NCBI RefSeq assembly: GCF_016889705.1
Contig: NZ_CP069526.1
Location: forward strand, 9,266,001 to 9,330,000
Direction: 5' to 3'
Length of the DNA stretch: 64,000 nucleotides
Source of the DNA: Amycolatopsis sp. FDAARGOS 1241
GTDB taxonomy: Bacteria > Actinomycetota > Actinomycetes > Mycobacteriales > Pseudonocardiaceae
Shown piece after piece: positions 7,071-15,119 of the stretch. The position numbers and the translations under genes are program-made. Each line of letters starts with the position of its first letter. The first letter of the stretch is position 1. Below the pieces are notes generated by a model, which was given only the letters and a program-made list of their open reading frames with translations, was not told the origin of the DNA and did no database searches.

Positions 7071-10010
7071 CTACCCGGTCGGTCTCGGCGGGTCGGCTCC
7101 CGCCTCGCCGCCTCCGCCGGTGATCGGACCACCGCCTTCGCCGGGACCGCCCGGACCGCCGCCGAAGATCCCGGTCGGGCGGGTACGCGAGGTGGTCGTC
7201 TCCGAGGTGGTCGTCTCGCTCGTCGTGGTGCTCGACGTGGTGGTCGGCGTCGACTGCGTCGTGGTCGGGGTGGACGTCGTGGTCACCTGGCTACTGGTGC
7301 GGCTCGTGGTGGTCACGGTGTCCGCGTCCTTGCCGATGGGCTGGACCTTCGGGAACTTCTCGGTGGGCTTGCCCTTGAGGTAGGTGGCCATGAAGTCCTG
7401 CCACGTCGGACCGGCGATCGTGGCACCGAAGATCGGCTGGTTGTTCTTGTCGTGCAACGGCTTGTTGCCGTCGCCGCCGATCCACACCGCTGCCGACACG
7501 GACGGCGTGTAGCCCACCATCCAGGTCTGGGCGTTGCGGTCGCCGTAGGACTTCGGGTCGCCCTTCTGCGGGTCGTACTGCTGCGTACCCGTCTTGCCCG
7601 CGCACTCGTGACCGGTGGGGCACTGCAGGTTCGAGTGCTTGATCACCGGCTCGAGGGCGTCGGTCACGTTGCCCGCGATCTGCTGGCTCTTCTGCTCGTC
7701 GGGGTCGAACGCGGGCTTGCCCTGCGCCTGGGTGTCGTCGAACTCCACTTCGTCCTGCGAGTTCGTGAGCTTCGAGACGAAGTGCTGCGCGCGGTAGATG
7801 CCGCCCGCCGCGAAGGTCGAGTAGCCCGCGGCCATGTCCTCCGGCGTCACGACGGTCGCACCACCACCGAGGGCGATGTTCGCGTCGGCGGTACCCAGCT
7901 TGGCCTTGCCCTGCGGCGCCGGCTGCACACCGGCTTCCTTCGCCGCTTCCGCGACGGGCGCGGGCTTCGTCACGTTCAGCACCATGTCGTAGAACACGGT
8001 GTTGGCCGAGACCTCCATGGCCTTCTTGACCGTGCACTCCTTGCCGCAGCTGGCGCTCTCACCCGCGTTGCGCACGATGCGGCCACCCAGCTCGCGGTTG
8101 TTGGTGCCGTCGAAGGTTTCGCCGAGACCCTTGCCCATCTTGAGGAACGCCGTGAGGTCGTAGGCCTTCATCGACGAACCGGGGTTTCTCGCCTGGTTCG
8201 CGCGGTCCTGCCCGAGCTGGGTCTTGCCGCTGTCGTCCTTGACCGTGTTCGGGCCACCGTAGTACGCGATGACCCCGCCGGTTCTCGGGTCGACGGCGAC
8301 CAGCGCGCCCAGGATGTTCGGGTCGGTCTGGCCCTTCATGTTGTCCTGCACCGCCTGCACGGCGGCTTGCTGCGCGGCCGGGTCGATCGTGGTGTAGATC
8401 TTCGCGCCGGTGGAGTAGAGCTTGTCCTGGTCGTAGCCCTTGGCTTCGAGCTCGTCGAGGATCCGCTGCTGGATGAAGTAGTCCAGCGTGCCCGCGTCCT
8501 GCTTGCTCTGCGAACCCTTGGGCACCATCGTCGGGAACGTCGCCTTGGCGCGGTCGGCTGGGGAAAGCCAGCCGTTCGCGACCATCTGGTCCATGACGTA
8601 GCTCCACCGCTTCTGGGTGTACGACGGGTCCTCCGAGCGGCTCGGGCCCTGGATCAGACCGGCGAGCAGTGCGCTCTCCGACGCGGACAGCTGGTTCACG
8701 TCCTTGCCGAAGTAGGCCTTCGCCGCAGCCGCGACGCCGTTGGCGCCCCGGCCGAAGTAGACGATGTTCAGGTAGCCGGTGATGATGTCCGATTTGGACT
8801 CTTCGTTGTTGAGCTTGAACGACTTCGCGAGCTCGGTCCACTTGCGGGTCAGGGTCGGGGCGTCGTTTTCCGTCGCCTTCTTGATGTACTGCTGCGAGAT
8901 GGTCGAACCACCACCGGTGCCACCGGTGACCTGGTTGTAGACCGCGCCCAGGATGCCCTTGATGTCGAAGCCCGAGTTGGTCTCGAACGTTTTGTCCTCC
9001 GCCGAGTACACGGCGTGCTTGACGACGTCGGGGATCTGGTTCGGCTGCAGCAGCTCGCGGTCGCCGCCGGGCGGGACGCTGCGGCCCATCACCTGGTTGT
9101 TGGCGTAGAAGAAGGTGATCGGCTGGCTCTGCAACGCTTTGACGTCCTGCGGGGAAGGAACCTTCACCAGGAAGTACGTGATGACGAAAGCGACGGCGGG
9201 CAGCACGATGAACAGACCCACGAACGCGTACGCGCAGCGCCGGATGATCTTCCAGCGGCGCTTCTTGCGCTGCTTCGGCGTGAGCGGCTGCTTCACCGGC
9301 TTGCCGTTCTCGTCGAGCTCGGGGCCCTCGTCCTCGAAGTCGTCCTCGTCCGAGTACTGCGCCGACGCGGTGTCGTCGCGGTCGTACTCGTCGTCGTAGC
9401 GGTCGTCGTACGGGTCGTGGCCGAAGCTGTCCATGCCGGTGTGCGCGGCGTGGGTGATCAGCTCCGGTTCGCGGTCCGGGTACGACGGTTGCGGGGGTGG
9501 CGGCGCTGGACGGCCCTGCGGCGGGCGGCGAACCGGTCCGGACCCGTTCGGGCGGCCTGGACCACCCGGGCCCGGCTGGCGGAACCCCTGCGCCGGGCTC
9601 GCGGGTCCGCCGTTCGGCCCCGGCGGGCGGTTGCCCGGGGGTGGCGGTGGTTGCCGGCGCGGCGGCATGCCGCCCTGGCCGGTGGGGCGTTGCGGACGCT
9701 GGGGTGCCTGCGGCCGCTGCGGCCGGCGGGGCGCGTCGTCGGACGAGGGCCACTGGGGGTTCTGCGCGTTCTGGGGTTTCGGCTCGTCGGAGCTCGGCCA
9801 CGCCGGTCCGCCGGCGCCACCACCGCGGGCGGCGCGCTGCGGACGCGGTCCACCCCCGTTCGGGCCGCGGCGCGGCGGCGCTTGCCGTTGCGGGCGGCGC
9901 GGCGCGTCCTCACCCGGCCACGCGGGTCCCGGTTCTTCCTCCGGCCACTGGGCACGGCGAGGTGCATCGGGCTCCTGGCCGGGCCAGGAGCGGTTGCGGT
10001 CGTCGTTCAC
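7071..10010 (-). CDS. ponA1: Class A penicillin-binding protein (PonA1 orthologue by position), paralogue 2
   Basis: A 979-residue class A PBP closely related to the gene immediately downstream. A long Pro/Arg/Gly-rich cytoplasmic region (about 1-180) and an acidic stretch (195-235) precede QRKKRRWKIIRRCAYAF and the membrane anchor at about 260-282. GT51 motifs are SAEDKTF (E338), GGSTISQQ (367-374) and YLNIVYFGRGANGV. Transpeptidase motifs are SSMK (612-615), SAN (668-670) and KTG (806-808). The C-terminus is a Thr/Ser-rich linker ending in Gly/Pro. GTG at 10010 has GGGAGG seven bases upstream. It lies 82 bases after the DUF5318 gene, the same order as Rv0049-ponA1, so it is the positional orthologue. 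The cytoplasmic tail is the usual site for interaction with and phosphorylation by envelope regulators. Confidence 0.94.
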   Translation of the reverse strand: MNDDRNRSWPGQEPDAPRRAQWPEEEPGPAWPGEDAPRRPQRQAPPRRGPNGGGPRPQRAARGGGAGGPAWPSSDEPKPQNAQNPQWPSSDDAPRRPQRPQAPQRPQRPTGQGGMPPRRQPPPPPGNRPPGPNGGPASPAQGFRQPGPGGPGRPNGSGPVRRPPQGRPAPPPPQPSYPDREPELITHAAHTGMDSFGHDPYDDRYDDEYDRDDTASAQYSDEDDFEDEGPELDENGKPVKQPLTPKQRKKRRWKIIRRCAYAFVGLFIVLPAVAFVITYFLVKVPSPQDVKALQSQPITFFYANNQVMGRSVPPGGDRELLQPNQIPDVVKHAVYSAEDKTFETNSGFDIKGILGAVYNQVTGGTGGGSTISQQYIKKATENDAPTLTRKWTELAKSFKLNNEESKSDIITGYLNIVYFGRGANGVAAAAKAYFGKDVNQLSASESALLAGLIQGPSRSEDPSYTQKRWSYVMDQMVANGWLSPADRAKATFPTMVPKGSQSKQDAGTLDYFIQQRILDELEAKGYDQDKLYSTGAKIYTTIDPAAQQAAVQAVQDNMKGQTDPNILGALVAVDPRTGGVIAYYGGPNTVKDDSGKTQLGQDRANQARNPGSSMKAYDLTAFLKMGKGLGETFDGTNNRELGGRIVRNAGESASCGKECTVKKAMEVSANTVFYDMVLNVTKPAPVAEAAKEAGVQPAPQGKAKLGTADANIALGGGATVVTPEDMAAGYSTFAAGGIYRAQHFVSKLTNSQDEVEFDDTQAQGKPAFDPDEQKSQQIAGNVTDALEPVIKHSNLQCPTGHECAGKTGTQQYDPQKGDPKSYGDRNAQTWMVGYTPSVSAAVWIGGDGNKPLHDKNNQPIFGATIAGPTWQDFMATYLKGKPTEKFPKVQPIGKDADTVTTTSRTSSQVTTTSTPTTTQSTPTTTSSTTTSETTTSETTTSRTRPTGIFGGGPGGPGEGGGPITGGGGEAGADPPRPTG

Positions 10011-10092
10011 GAATGGGCCTCCCAGACCGGCGCCGGCGTTCGGGAAGAACCGGTGCGCGCCGCCCTGTGCTCTGCAGCGGTCGTGGTACTCG

Positions 10093-10494
10093 TCACTGGC
10101 CCGCTGTCCTCCGCGGCCGGGTGGGTTGCGGCTCGCCCGTGCCGAGGACGTAGGACAGGACCAGGTGGTTCCAGTGGCACGTCCGGCACACCTCTACGTC
10201 GTAGACGGTGAACTCGCCGAACAGCCCCGCCATGCGGGCCAGTTCGTCGGGTGTCCGCGCCGATCCCGAGACGTGCTTCAGCTCGTCCCCGTAGACCCAC
10301 GACACCAGGGTCAGCGGGGACCGGCGGCACATCGGGCAGGCGCGGTCGTCCGGCCTCCCGTGGAACTTCGCCGCCCTGAGCAGGTAGGGGCTCGCGTCGC
10401 ACACCTCATGGTCGCCGACGCGTCCGGAGCGGACGCCTGCCAGCAGCGCACGGCGCTGCAAGGCGTAGTCCACGACCTGCCGCTGGTTTAGCAC
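10093..10494 (-). CDS. DUF5318 zinc-ribbon protein (Rv0049-like)
   Basis: A 133-residue soluble protein with two Cys-x2-Cys knuckles, CPMCRR (about residue 53) and CRTCHWNH (about residue 103), which together would bind one zinc ion. It begins VLNQRQVVDYALQRRALL and ends in a basic tail. I recognise it as the actinobacterial family encoded directly upstream of ponA1 in mycobacteria (Rv0049); the molecular function is unknown. Its position 82 bases ahead of the PBP gene on the same strand suggests co-transcription. The start is a GTG at 10494 without an evident ribosome binding site, so it may be read from a leaderless message. Confidence 0.85.
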   Translation of the reverse strand: MLNQRQVVDYALQRRALLAGVRSGRVGDHEVCDASPYLLRAAKFHGRPDDRACPMCRRSPLTLVSWVYGDELKHVSGSARTPDELARMAGLFGEFTVYDVEVCRTCHWNHLVLSYVLGTGEPQPTRPRRTAGQ

Positions 10495-10647
10495 GAGGAA
10501 CAGAGTACGGGCTCTTTCTGTGCGCGCAGTGCCCCCCGCGAATCGGCACCCAGGGCGACCGGTCGGACACGCCGTTCCTTCGATAACTGTCTGGTGACAT
10601 TTGCCCTGGTCTGATCACTGCCGGGGGTTACTTCCGCCACTTCGATG

Positions 10648-10660
10648 TATCGGCGCGATA
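10648..10660. promoter_or_regulatory. Candidate operator TATCG-N3-CGATA in padR promoter region
   Basis: A perfect 5-bp inverted repeat with a GCG spacer lies in the 248-base gap between the divergent DUF5318 and PadR genes, about 80 bases before the PadR start. The A/T-containing palindrome stands out against GC-rich surroundings. PadR proteins commonly autoregulate, so this is a reasonable candidate site. The rest of the gap shows no coding potential. Confidence 0.35.
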
Positions 10661-10742
10661 TGGTCGACGAGTAGGTTGACCGAGTCGTACGTCCTTCTGG
10701 CAACGGCGGCGGCCGCGGTTTGTTCCCGTGAGGAGGTGTCTT

Positions 10743-11288
10743 GTGCTCGAACTCGCGATCCTCGGGTTGCTCCACGAGGCGCCGATGCACGGGTACGTGC
10801 TGCGCAAGCGCTTGCACGAGACGCTCGGGATGTTCAGGGCGTTCTCGTACGGCTCGCTGTACCCGACGTTGCGCCGGTTGCTGCGGGCGGGCTACCTCGT
10901 CGAGGAGCTCGACGAGGCGGACGACCGGGCGTGGTCCCGGCGCGGCCGCCGCGTCTACAAGCTCACCGCCGAGGGCAAGGAGCGGTTCGCCGAACTGCTC
11001 GGTGACGCTGGTCCGCAGACCTGGGACGACGAGGGGTTCGGCGTCCACCTGGCGTTCTTCTCGCGGACACCGGCCGACGTCAGGATGCGGATTCTGGAGG
11101 GCCGGCGGCGTCGCGTGGAGGAGCGCCGCGAGGGCTTGCGCGAGGCGCTGGCCAGGGCCGAGGAGAAGATCGACCGCTACACCCGCGAGCTGCACCGGCT
11201 GGGGCTCGAGTCGAGCGAGCGGGAGGTGCGCTGGCTCAACGAGCTGATCGCGCACGAACAAGCCGAGCAGCGCGACCCGCAGGACTAG
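10743..11288 (+). CDS. PadR-family transcriptional regulator (Rv0047c-like)
   Basis: A 181-residue PadR regulator. The N-terminal winged helix contains LELAILGLLHEAPMHGYVLRKRL and GSLYPTLRRLLRAGYL, the family hallmarks. The C-terminal half is a long charged helix region (about 115-165) that forms the dimer-mediating part, as in Vir-like PadR proteins. GTG at 10743 was selected because AGGAGG lies exactly six bases before it. The gene precedes ino1 by 71 bases on the same strand, the arrangement of Rv0047c-ino1, and probably forms an operon with it, so it may regulate inositol synthesis. The effector is unknown. Confidence 0.92.
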   Translation: MLELAILGLLHEAPMHGYVLRKRLHETLGMFRAFSYGSLYPTLRRLLRAGYLVEELDEADDRAWSRRGRRVYKLTAEGKERFAELLGDAGPQTWDDEGFGVHLAFFSRTPADVRMRILEGRRRRVEERREGLREALARAEEKIDRYTRELHRLGLESSEREVRWLNELIAHEQAEQRDPQD

Positions 11289-11359
11289 GGGTGCGCCGTT
11301 CGGGCCGCAACGTCGCGGCAGACCTGCAGATGAAGAAAACGGATTAAGGAGAAACCGGC

Positions 11360-12448
11360 ATGGGCGAGAACCGCCGCGTTCGGGTGGCCATCGTGGGCGT
11401 CGGCAACTGCGCCTCCTCGCTGGTCCAGGGTGTGCAGTACTACCGCGACGCGGATCCCGGCACGCGCGTCCCCGGTTTGATGCACGTCCAGTTCGGGGAC
11501 TACCACGTGCGCGACATCGAGTTCGTCGCCGCGTTCGACGTCGACGCCAAGAAGGTCGGCCGCGACCTCTCGGAGGCGATCTTCGCCAGCGAGAACAACA
11601 CGATCAAGATCGCCGACGTGCCGCCGCTGGGCGTCACGGTGCAGCGCGGGCACACCTACGACGGCCTGGGGCGCTTCTACCGCGAGACCATCGCCGAGTC
11701 CGACGAGGCGCCGGTCGACATCGTCGGCGCGCTGCGCGACGCGAAGGTCGACGTGCTGGTCTCCTACCTCCCCGTCGGCTCCGACGAGGCCGACAAGTTC
11801 TACGCGCAGGCTGCGATCGACGCCGGCGTGGCGTTCGTGAACGCGCTGCCCGTGTTCATCGCGTCGGACCCGGAGTGGGCGAAGAAGTTCACCGACGCCG
11901 GCGTGCCGATCGTCGGTGACGACATCAAGTCGCAGGTCGGCGCCACGATCACGCACCGCGTGCTGGCGAAGCTCTTCGAGGACCGCGGCGTGCAGCTCGA
12001 CCGCACGATGCAGCTCAACGTGGGCGGGAACATGGACTTCCTGAACATGAAGGAGCTCGAGCGCCTCGAGTCGAAGAAGATCTCGAAGACCCAGTCGGTG
12101 ACCTCTCAGGTCGACCGCGAGCTCGGCAAGGGCAACGTCCACATCGGACCGTCGGACTACGTGCAGTGGCTCGACGACCGCAAGTGGGCCTACGTGCGCC
12201 TCGAGGGCCGCGCGTTCGGCGACGTGCCGCTGAACCTCGAGTACAAGCTCGAGGTGTGGGACTCCCCCAACTCCGCGGGCATCATCATCGACGCCGTGCG
12301 CGCCGCGAAGATCGCGAAGGACCGCGGTATCGGCGGTCCGATCCTGTCGGCGTCGTCCTACTTCATGAAGTCGCCGCCGGAGCAGTACGACGACTCCACC
12401 GCGCGCGACGCGGTCGACAAGTTCATCCGGGGCGAGCTCGAGCGCTGA
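11360..12448 (+). CDS. ino1: Myo-inositol-1-phosphate synthase
   Basis: A 362-residue NAD-dependent cyclase that converts glucose 6-phosphate to 1L-myo-inositol 1-phosphate, the first step toward phosphatidylinositol, its mannosides and mycothiol. The Rossmann segment [20 protein letters not shown] opens the protein. The central [15 protein letters not shown] and [12 protein letters not shown] segments form the NAD and substrate site and are very conserved. The length matches the short actinobacterial form (about 360 residues). AAGGAG lies nine bases upstream of the ATG. The gene follows PadR and ends in a strong terminator. Confidence 0.97.
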   Translation: MGENRRVRVAIVGVGNCASSLVQGVQYYRDADPGTRVPGLMHVQFGDYHVRDIEFVAAFDVDAKKVGRDLSEAIFASENNTIKIADVPPLGVTVQRGHTYDGLGRFYRETIAESDEAPVDIVGALRDAKVDVLVSYLPVGSDEADKFYAQAAIDAGVAFVNALPVFIASDPEWAKKFTDAGVPIVGDDIKSQVGATITHRVLAKLFEDRGVQLDRTMQLNVGGNMDFLNMKELERLESKKISKTQSVTSQVDRELGKGNVHIGPSDYVQWLDDRKWAYVRLEGRAFGDVPLNLEYKLEVWDSPNSAGIIIDAVRAAKIAKDRGIGGPILSASSYFMKSPPEQYDDSTARDAVDKFIRGELER

Positions 12449-12458
12449 GCGCCCGAAG

Positions 12459-12494
12459 GGGAAAGGCCCGCCGATCCGTCGGCGGGCCTTTCCC
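12459..12494 (+). terminator. Rho-independent terminator after ino1
   Basis: A perfect 16-bp stem (12459-12474 with 12479-12494) around the loop TCCG begins ten bases after the ino1 stop and is followed by TTGT. It is the strongest hairpin near this operon. Confidence 0.85.
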
Positions 12495-12506
12495 TTGTCA
12501 GCGGTT

Positions 12507-12540
12507 CAGTGCTTGGCCGAGAACAGTGCTTGGCCGAGAA
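12507..12540. repeat. Two-copy 17-bp tandem repeat
   Basis: CAGTGCTTGGCCGAGAA occurs twice head to tail (12507-12523 and 12524-12540). A decayed third start, CCGTGCTTCT, follows at once. It lies between the ino1 terminator and the 3' end of the HAD gene. Confidence 0.9.
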
Positions 12541-12549
12541 CCGTGCTTC

Positions 12550-13191
12550 TCAGAGACCCAGGGCGGCGGGGAGTTCGTTGATGTCGCGCACCACCGCGGT
12601 GGTCTGGGCCAGCACGTCCGGGTCCGGCGGGAAGTGCGGGTTCGGCACCGCGTATACGGCCATCTCCGCCGCGAGCGCCGCGCGCAGGCCGTTGGTCGAG
12701 TCCTCCACGGCGGCGCTGCGGCCGGCCGGGACGTTGAGCAGCGTCGCCGCGCGCAGGTAGACGTCGGGTGCGGGTTTGCCGGCGCCGACCTCCTCGCTCG
12801 ACACCGCGACGGGCACCAGCGACGTGAGGTCGCAGGCGTGCAGGAACGCCTGGATCAGCGCCGGTGGCGACGAACTCGCGATCGCCACCGGGTACCGGCG
12901 GGAGACGGTCCGGACCACGTCCGGGGCGCCGTCGATCACGGGCGGGCCGGCTTCGTAGCGCTCGGCCATCCGGCTGACCACGACCTGGGCGATCTCGTCG
13001 GGCGTCAGCTGCGCGCCGAGCGTGTTCACCAGGTACGAAGCCCACTCCGGGGTGCTCATCCCTTGCTGTTTTCTGGTCGATTCGGGTAGCCAGGTACCGC
13101 CGTGTTCTGCGACGACGTCGCGGCGCACCTCATCCCACATCTTTTCCGAGTCCACCAGTACACCGTCGAGGTCGAAGATCACCGCGTCCAC
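12550..13191 (-). CDS. HAD-superfamily phosphatase / beta-phosphoglucomutase-like
   Basis: A 213-residue HAD hydrolase. Motif I is DLDGVLVDS (nucleophile and acid/base aspartates at about residues 7 and 9), motif II is the serine in ASSS at about residue 106, and the motif III lysine is in GKPAPDVYL, followed by the motif IV acidic pair VEDS. A helical cap is inserted after motif I, as in beta-phosphoglucomutase and other subfamily I sugar-phosphate enzymes. The start is GTG at 13191. It is divergent from the MarR/MFS pair. The substrate cannot be predicted beyond a small phosphorylated metabolite. Confidence 0.9.
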   Translation of the reverse strand: MDAVIFDLDGVLVDSEKMWDEVRRDVVAEHGGTWLPESTRKQQGMSTPEWASYLVNTLGAQLTPDEIAQVVVSRMAERYEAGPPVIDGAPDVVRTVSRRYPVAIASSSPPALIQAFLHACDLTSLVPVAVSSEEVGAGKPAPDVYLRAATLLNVPAGRSAAVEDSTNGLRAALAAEMAVYAVPNPHFPPDPDVLAQTTAVVRDINELPAALGL

Positions 13192-13230
13192 GCCTACAGC
13201 GTAGCGTGTGAGCCGAATTACTTCGCCACC

Positions 13231-13256
13231 CTAACTAAACTTGTTAGCATGGCTAA
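13231..13256. promoter_or_regulatory. Overlapping inverted repeats: MarR operator and promoter
   Basis: CTAAC-N7-GTTAG (13231-13247) overlaps TTAGC-ATG-GCTAA (13244-13256). The second repeat ends at the base before the GTG start of marR. An A/T-rich palindrome abutting the start codon is typical of autoregulated MarR/MFS pairs and implies a leaderless or near-leaderless message. Confidence 0.6.
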
Positions 13257-13748
13257 GTGACTTCCCCGATCGTCGACCTCGCGCACCGGCTCTGGCCGGT
13301 CGTCTTCCGGCTCTACTACCTGGTGCGCCGCGAGACCTCGCAGGCGTTGACGCCCACCCAGGGCTCGGTGCTGTCCGAGCTCGTGCGCGTCGGGCCCAGC
13401 CGCATGAGCCGCCTCGCTCAGCTCGAAGGCGTGCGCATGCCGTCGATGACCGACGTCGTCGGGCGCCTGGAGCGGCTCGGTCTTGTGACCCGCCGCCCCG
13501 ACCCGGACGACGGGCGGGCCGTGCTCGTGGAAGCCACGGAAGAGGGTGAGCGCTTCTACGCCGAGCTGGTCGCGGCTCGGGAAGCGCAGATGCGCGAACG
13601 GCTGCTGGAGCTGGAGGACGAAGAGCGCGCTGCGATCGACGCCGCGTTGCCCGCGCTCGGCAAGCTGATCCGCGATTTCCACCTCGAACCCTCGAACCCG
13701 AAAGACACTGGAAAGTTGGAGGAGGAACTGATCAGCGATGAGCGCTGA
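13257..13748 (+). CDS. MarR-family transcriptional regulator
   Basis: A 163-residue MarR protein. The winged helix includes SRMSRLAQLEGVRMPSMTDVVGRLERLGLV and the wing RRPDPDDGRAVLVEATEEG, with terminal helices for dimerisation. GTG at 13257 directly follows a palindrome; the ATG at 13249 would terminate at once, so it was rejected. The gene overlaps the MFS transporter by 11 bases, so the two are translationally coupled and the regulator most likely represses its own operon until the exported drug or metabolite binds. Confidence 0.92.
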   Translation: MTSPIVDLAHRLWPVVFRLYYLVRRETSQALTPTQGSVLSELVRVGPSRMSRLAQLEGVRMPSMTDVVGRLERLGLVTRRPDPDDGRAVLVEATEEGERFYAELVAAREAQMRERLLELEDEERAAIDAALPALGKLIRDFHLEPSNPKDTGKLEEELISDER

Positions 13749-14958
13749 GCACCACTCGAGCCTGCTGGACGCGGTCAAGGGCCAGCCCAAGCAGGTGTGG
13801 ATCACGGCGTTCGCCGCGGTCATCGCGTTCATGGGCATCGGTTTGGTCGACCCGATCCTGCTGTCGATCGCCAAGGGCCTGAACGCGTCCCCGTCGCAGG
13901 TCACGCTGCTGTTCACGTCGTACCTCGGCGTGCAGGTGATCGCGATGCTGTTCACCGGCTCGATGTCCGCGCGCTTCGGCGCCAAGCGCACCGTGCTGGT
14001 CGGGCTGACGTTGATCGTCGCCGCGACCGCGCTGTGCGCGGCGGCCGGTTCGATCGAGCAACTCGTGGGCCTGCGGGCGCTGTGGGGGCTGGGCAACGCG
14101 TTTTTCATCGCCACCGCGCTGTCGGTGATCGTCGGCGCCGCCACGGGCGGGCAGTCCGGGGCGATCCTGTTGTACGAAGCCGCGCTGGGTGTCGGCCTGT
14201 CCGTGGGCCCGCTGCTGGGTGCGCTGCTCGGCACGATCTCGTGGCGCGGCCCGTTCCTGGGCACGGCCGTGCTGATGGCCGGCGCGCTGGTCCTGTGCAC
14301 GGTGTTCCTGAAGAGCGATTCCCACGAGAAACGCACGCCGATCAAGCTGCTCGACCCGATCCGCGCGCTCAAGCACCCGGGCCTGCTGCGCACTTCGGTC
14401 GCTTCGGCGCTGTACACGGCCGCGTTCTTCGCGGTGCTGGCGTGGTCGCCGTTCGTGCTGGGCTGGAACGCGATCGCGGTCGGCCTGATCTTCTGCGGCT
14501 GGGGTCTGTGCGTCGCGGTCGCCGGGGTGGTGTTCGCGCCGAAGCTCGCCGCGCGGTTCGGCGAACGGCACGCGGCGGCGCTCGCCGTGGTCGGCTACAC
14601 CGTGCTGATGTTGGTGCTGGCCGTGCCCAGCAAGACTGTCGTGGTCATCGGGATCGTGCTCTCCGGGCTCGTGTCGGGTCTGCTGAACACGCTGTTCACC
14701 GGCACCGCGATGTCGATCAGCGGTGCGCCGCGGCCGGTGGCGAGCGCGGGCTACAACTTCTGCCGGTGGCTGGGCGGTGCGGTGGCCGCGACGCTCGTCG
14801 GCCACGTCGCCGACTGGCTCGGCTGGGAGCAGGGCCCGTTCGTGATCGCGGCCGTGCTGTGCCTCGTCGCCGCGGTGCTGCTGTCGCTGCGCGAGAAGAA
14901 GGCCGACGCGCGTGAGCTGCCGAAGGAAGCCGCACTGGTGGGTGAGGAAGAGCTCTGA
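13738..14958 (+). CDS. MFS drug/metabolite exporter
   Basis: A 406-residue major facilitator with about twelve membrane segments. After a soluble 18-residue start come QVWITAFAAVIAFMGIGLVDPIL and, between helices 2 and 3, the loop SARFGAKRTVL, equivalent to the family's GxLaDrxGrkr motif. The helix-5 segment LYEAALGVGLSVGPLLGALLG matches the motif C of drug:proton antiporters, which points to export rather than uptake. GGAGGAGG precedes the ATG. It is co-transcribed with the overlapping MarR gene and followed by a strong terminator. The substrate is unknown. Confidence 0.9.
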   Translation: MSAEHHSSLLDAVKGQPKQVWITAFAAVIAFMGIGLVDPILLSIAKGLNASPSQVTLLFTSYLGVQVIAMLFTGSMSARFGAKRTVLVGLTLIVAATALCAAAGSIEQLVGLRALWGLGNAFFIATALSVIVGAATGGQSGAILLYEAALGVGLSVGPLLGALLGTISWRGPFLGTAVLMAGALVLCTVFLKSDSHEKRTPIKLLDPIRALKHPGLLRTSVASALYTAAFFAVLAWSPFVLGWNAIAVGLIFCGWGLCVAVAGVVFAPKLAARFGERHAAALAVVGYTVLMLVLAVPSKTVVVIGIVLSGLVSGLLNTLFTGTAMSISGAPRPVASAGYNFCRWLGGAVAATLVGHVADWLGWEQGPFVIAAVLCLVAAVLLSLREKKADARELPKEAALVGEEEL

Positions 14959-14971
14959 CCCACGCTCCGCC

Positions 14972-15002
14972 GAAGCCCCCGGACGACCCGTCCGGGGGCT
15001 TC
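14972..15002 (+). terminator. Rho-independent terminator after MFS gene
   Basis: A 13-bp stem (14972-14984 with 14990-15002) has a five-base loop and lies 13 bases after the MFS stop codon. Confidence 0.82.
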
Positions 15003-15119
15003 ACGTAGTTGATGCCCAACGGTCTTAATACACCCGCTCTTCACCTTTTGGTCCGATGTGATCACGTTTGGCCGCATACGGTCGCGTTTGTTCCCCAACC
15101 GAAGCGACCTGGAGGCCCT

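Noticed and set aside
4267..7383. Very long plus-strand open frame antisense to the first PBP gene
   Set aside because: It is the shadow of a GC-rich coding gene in the opposite frame; composition is Arg/Val/Leu-biased with no domain, and the minus-strand product has complete PBP motifs.
6978..10211. Plus-strand 1077-codon open frame antisense to the second PBP
   Set aside because: Same reason; the real gene is the class A PBP on the minus strand.
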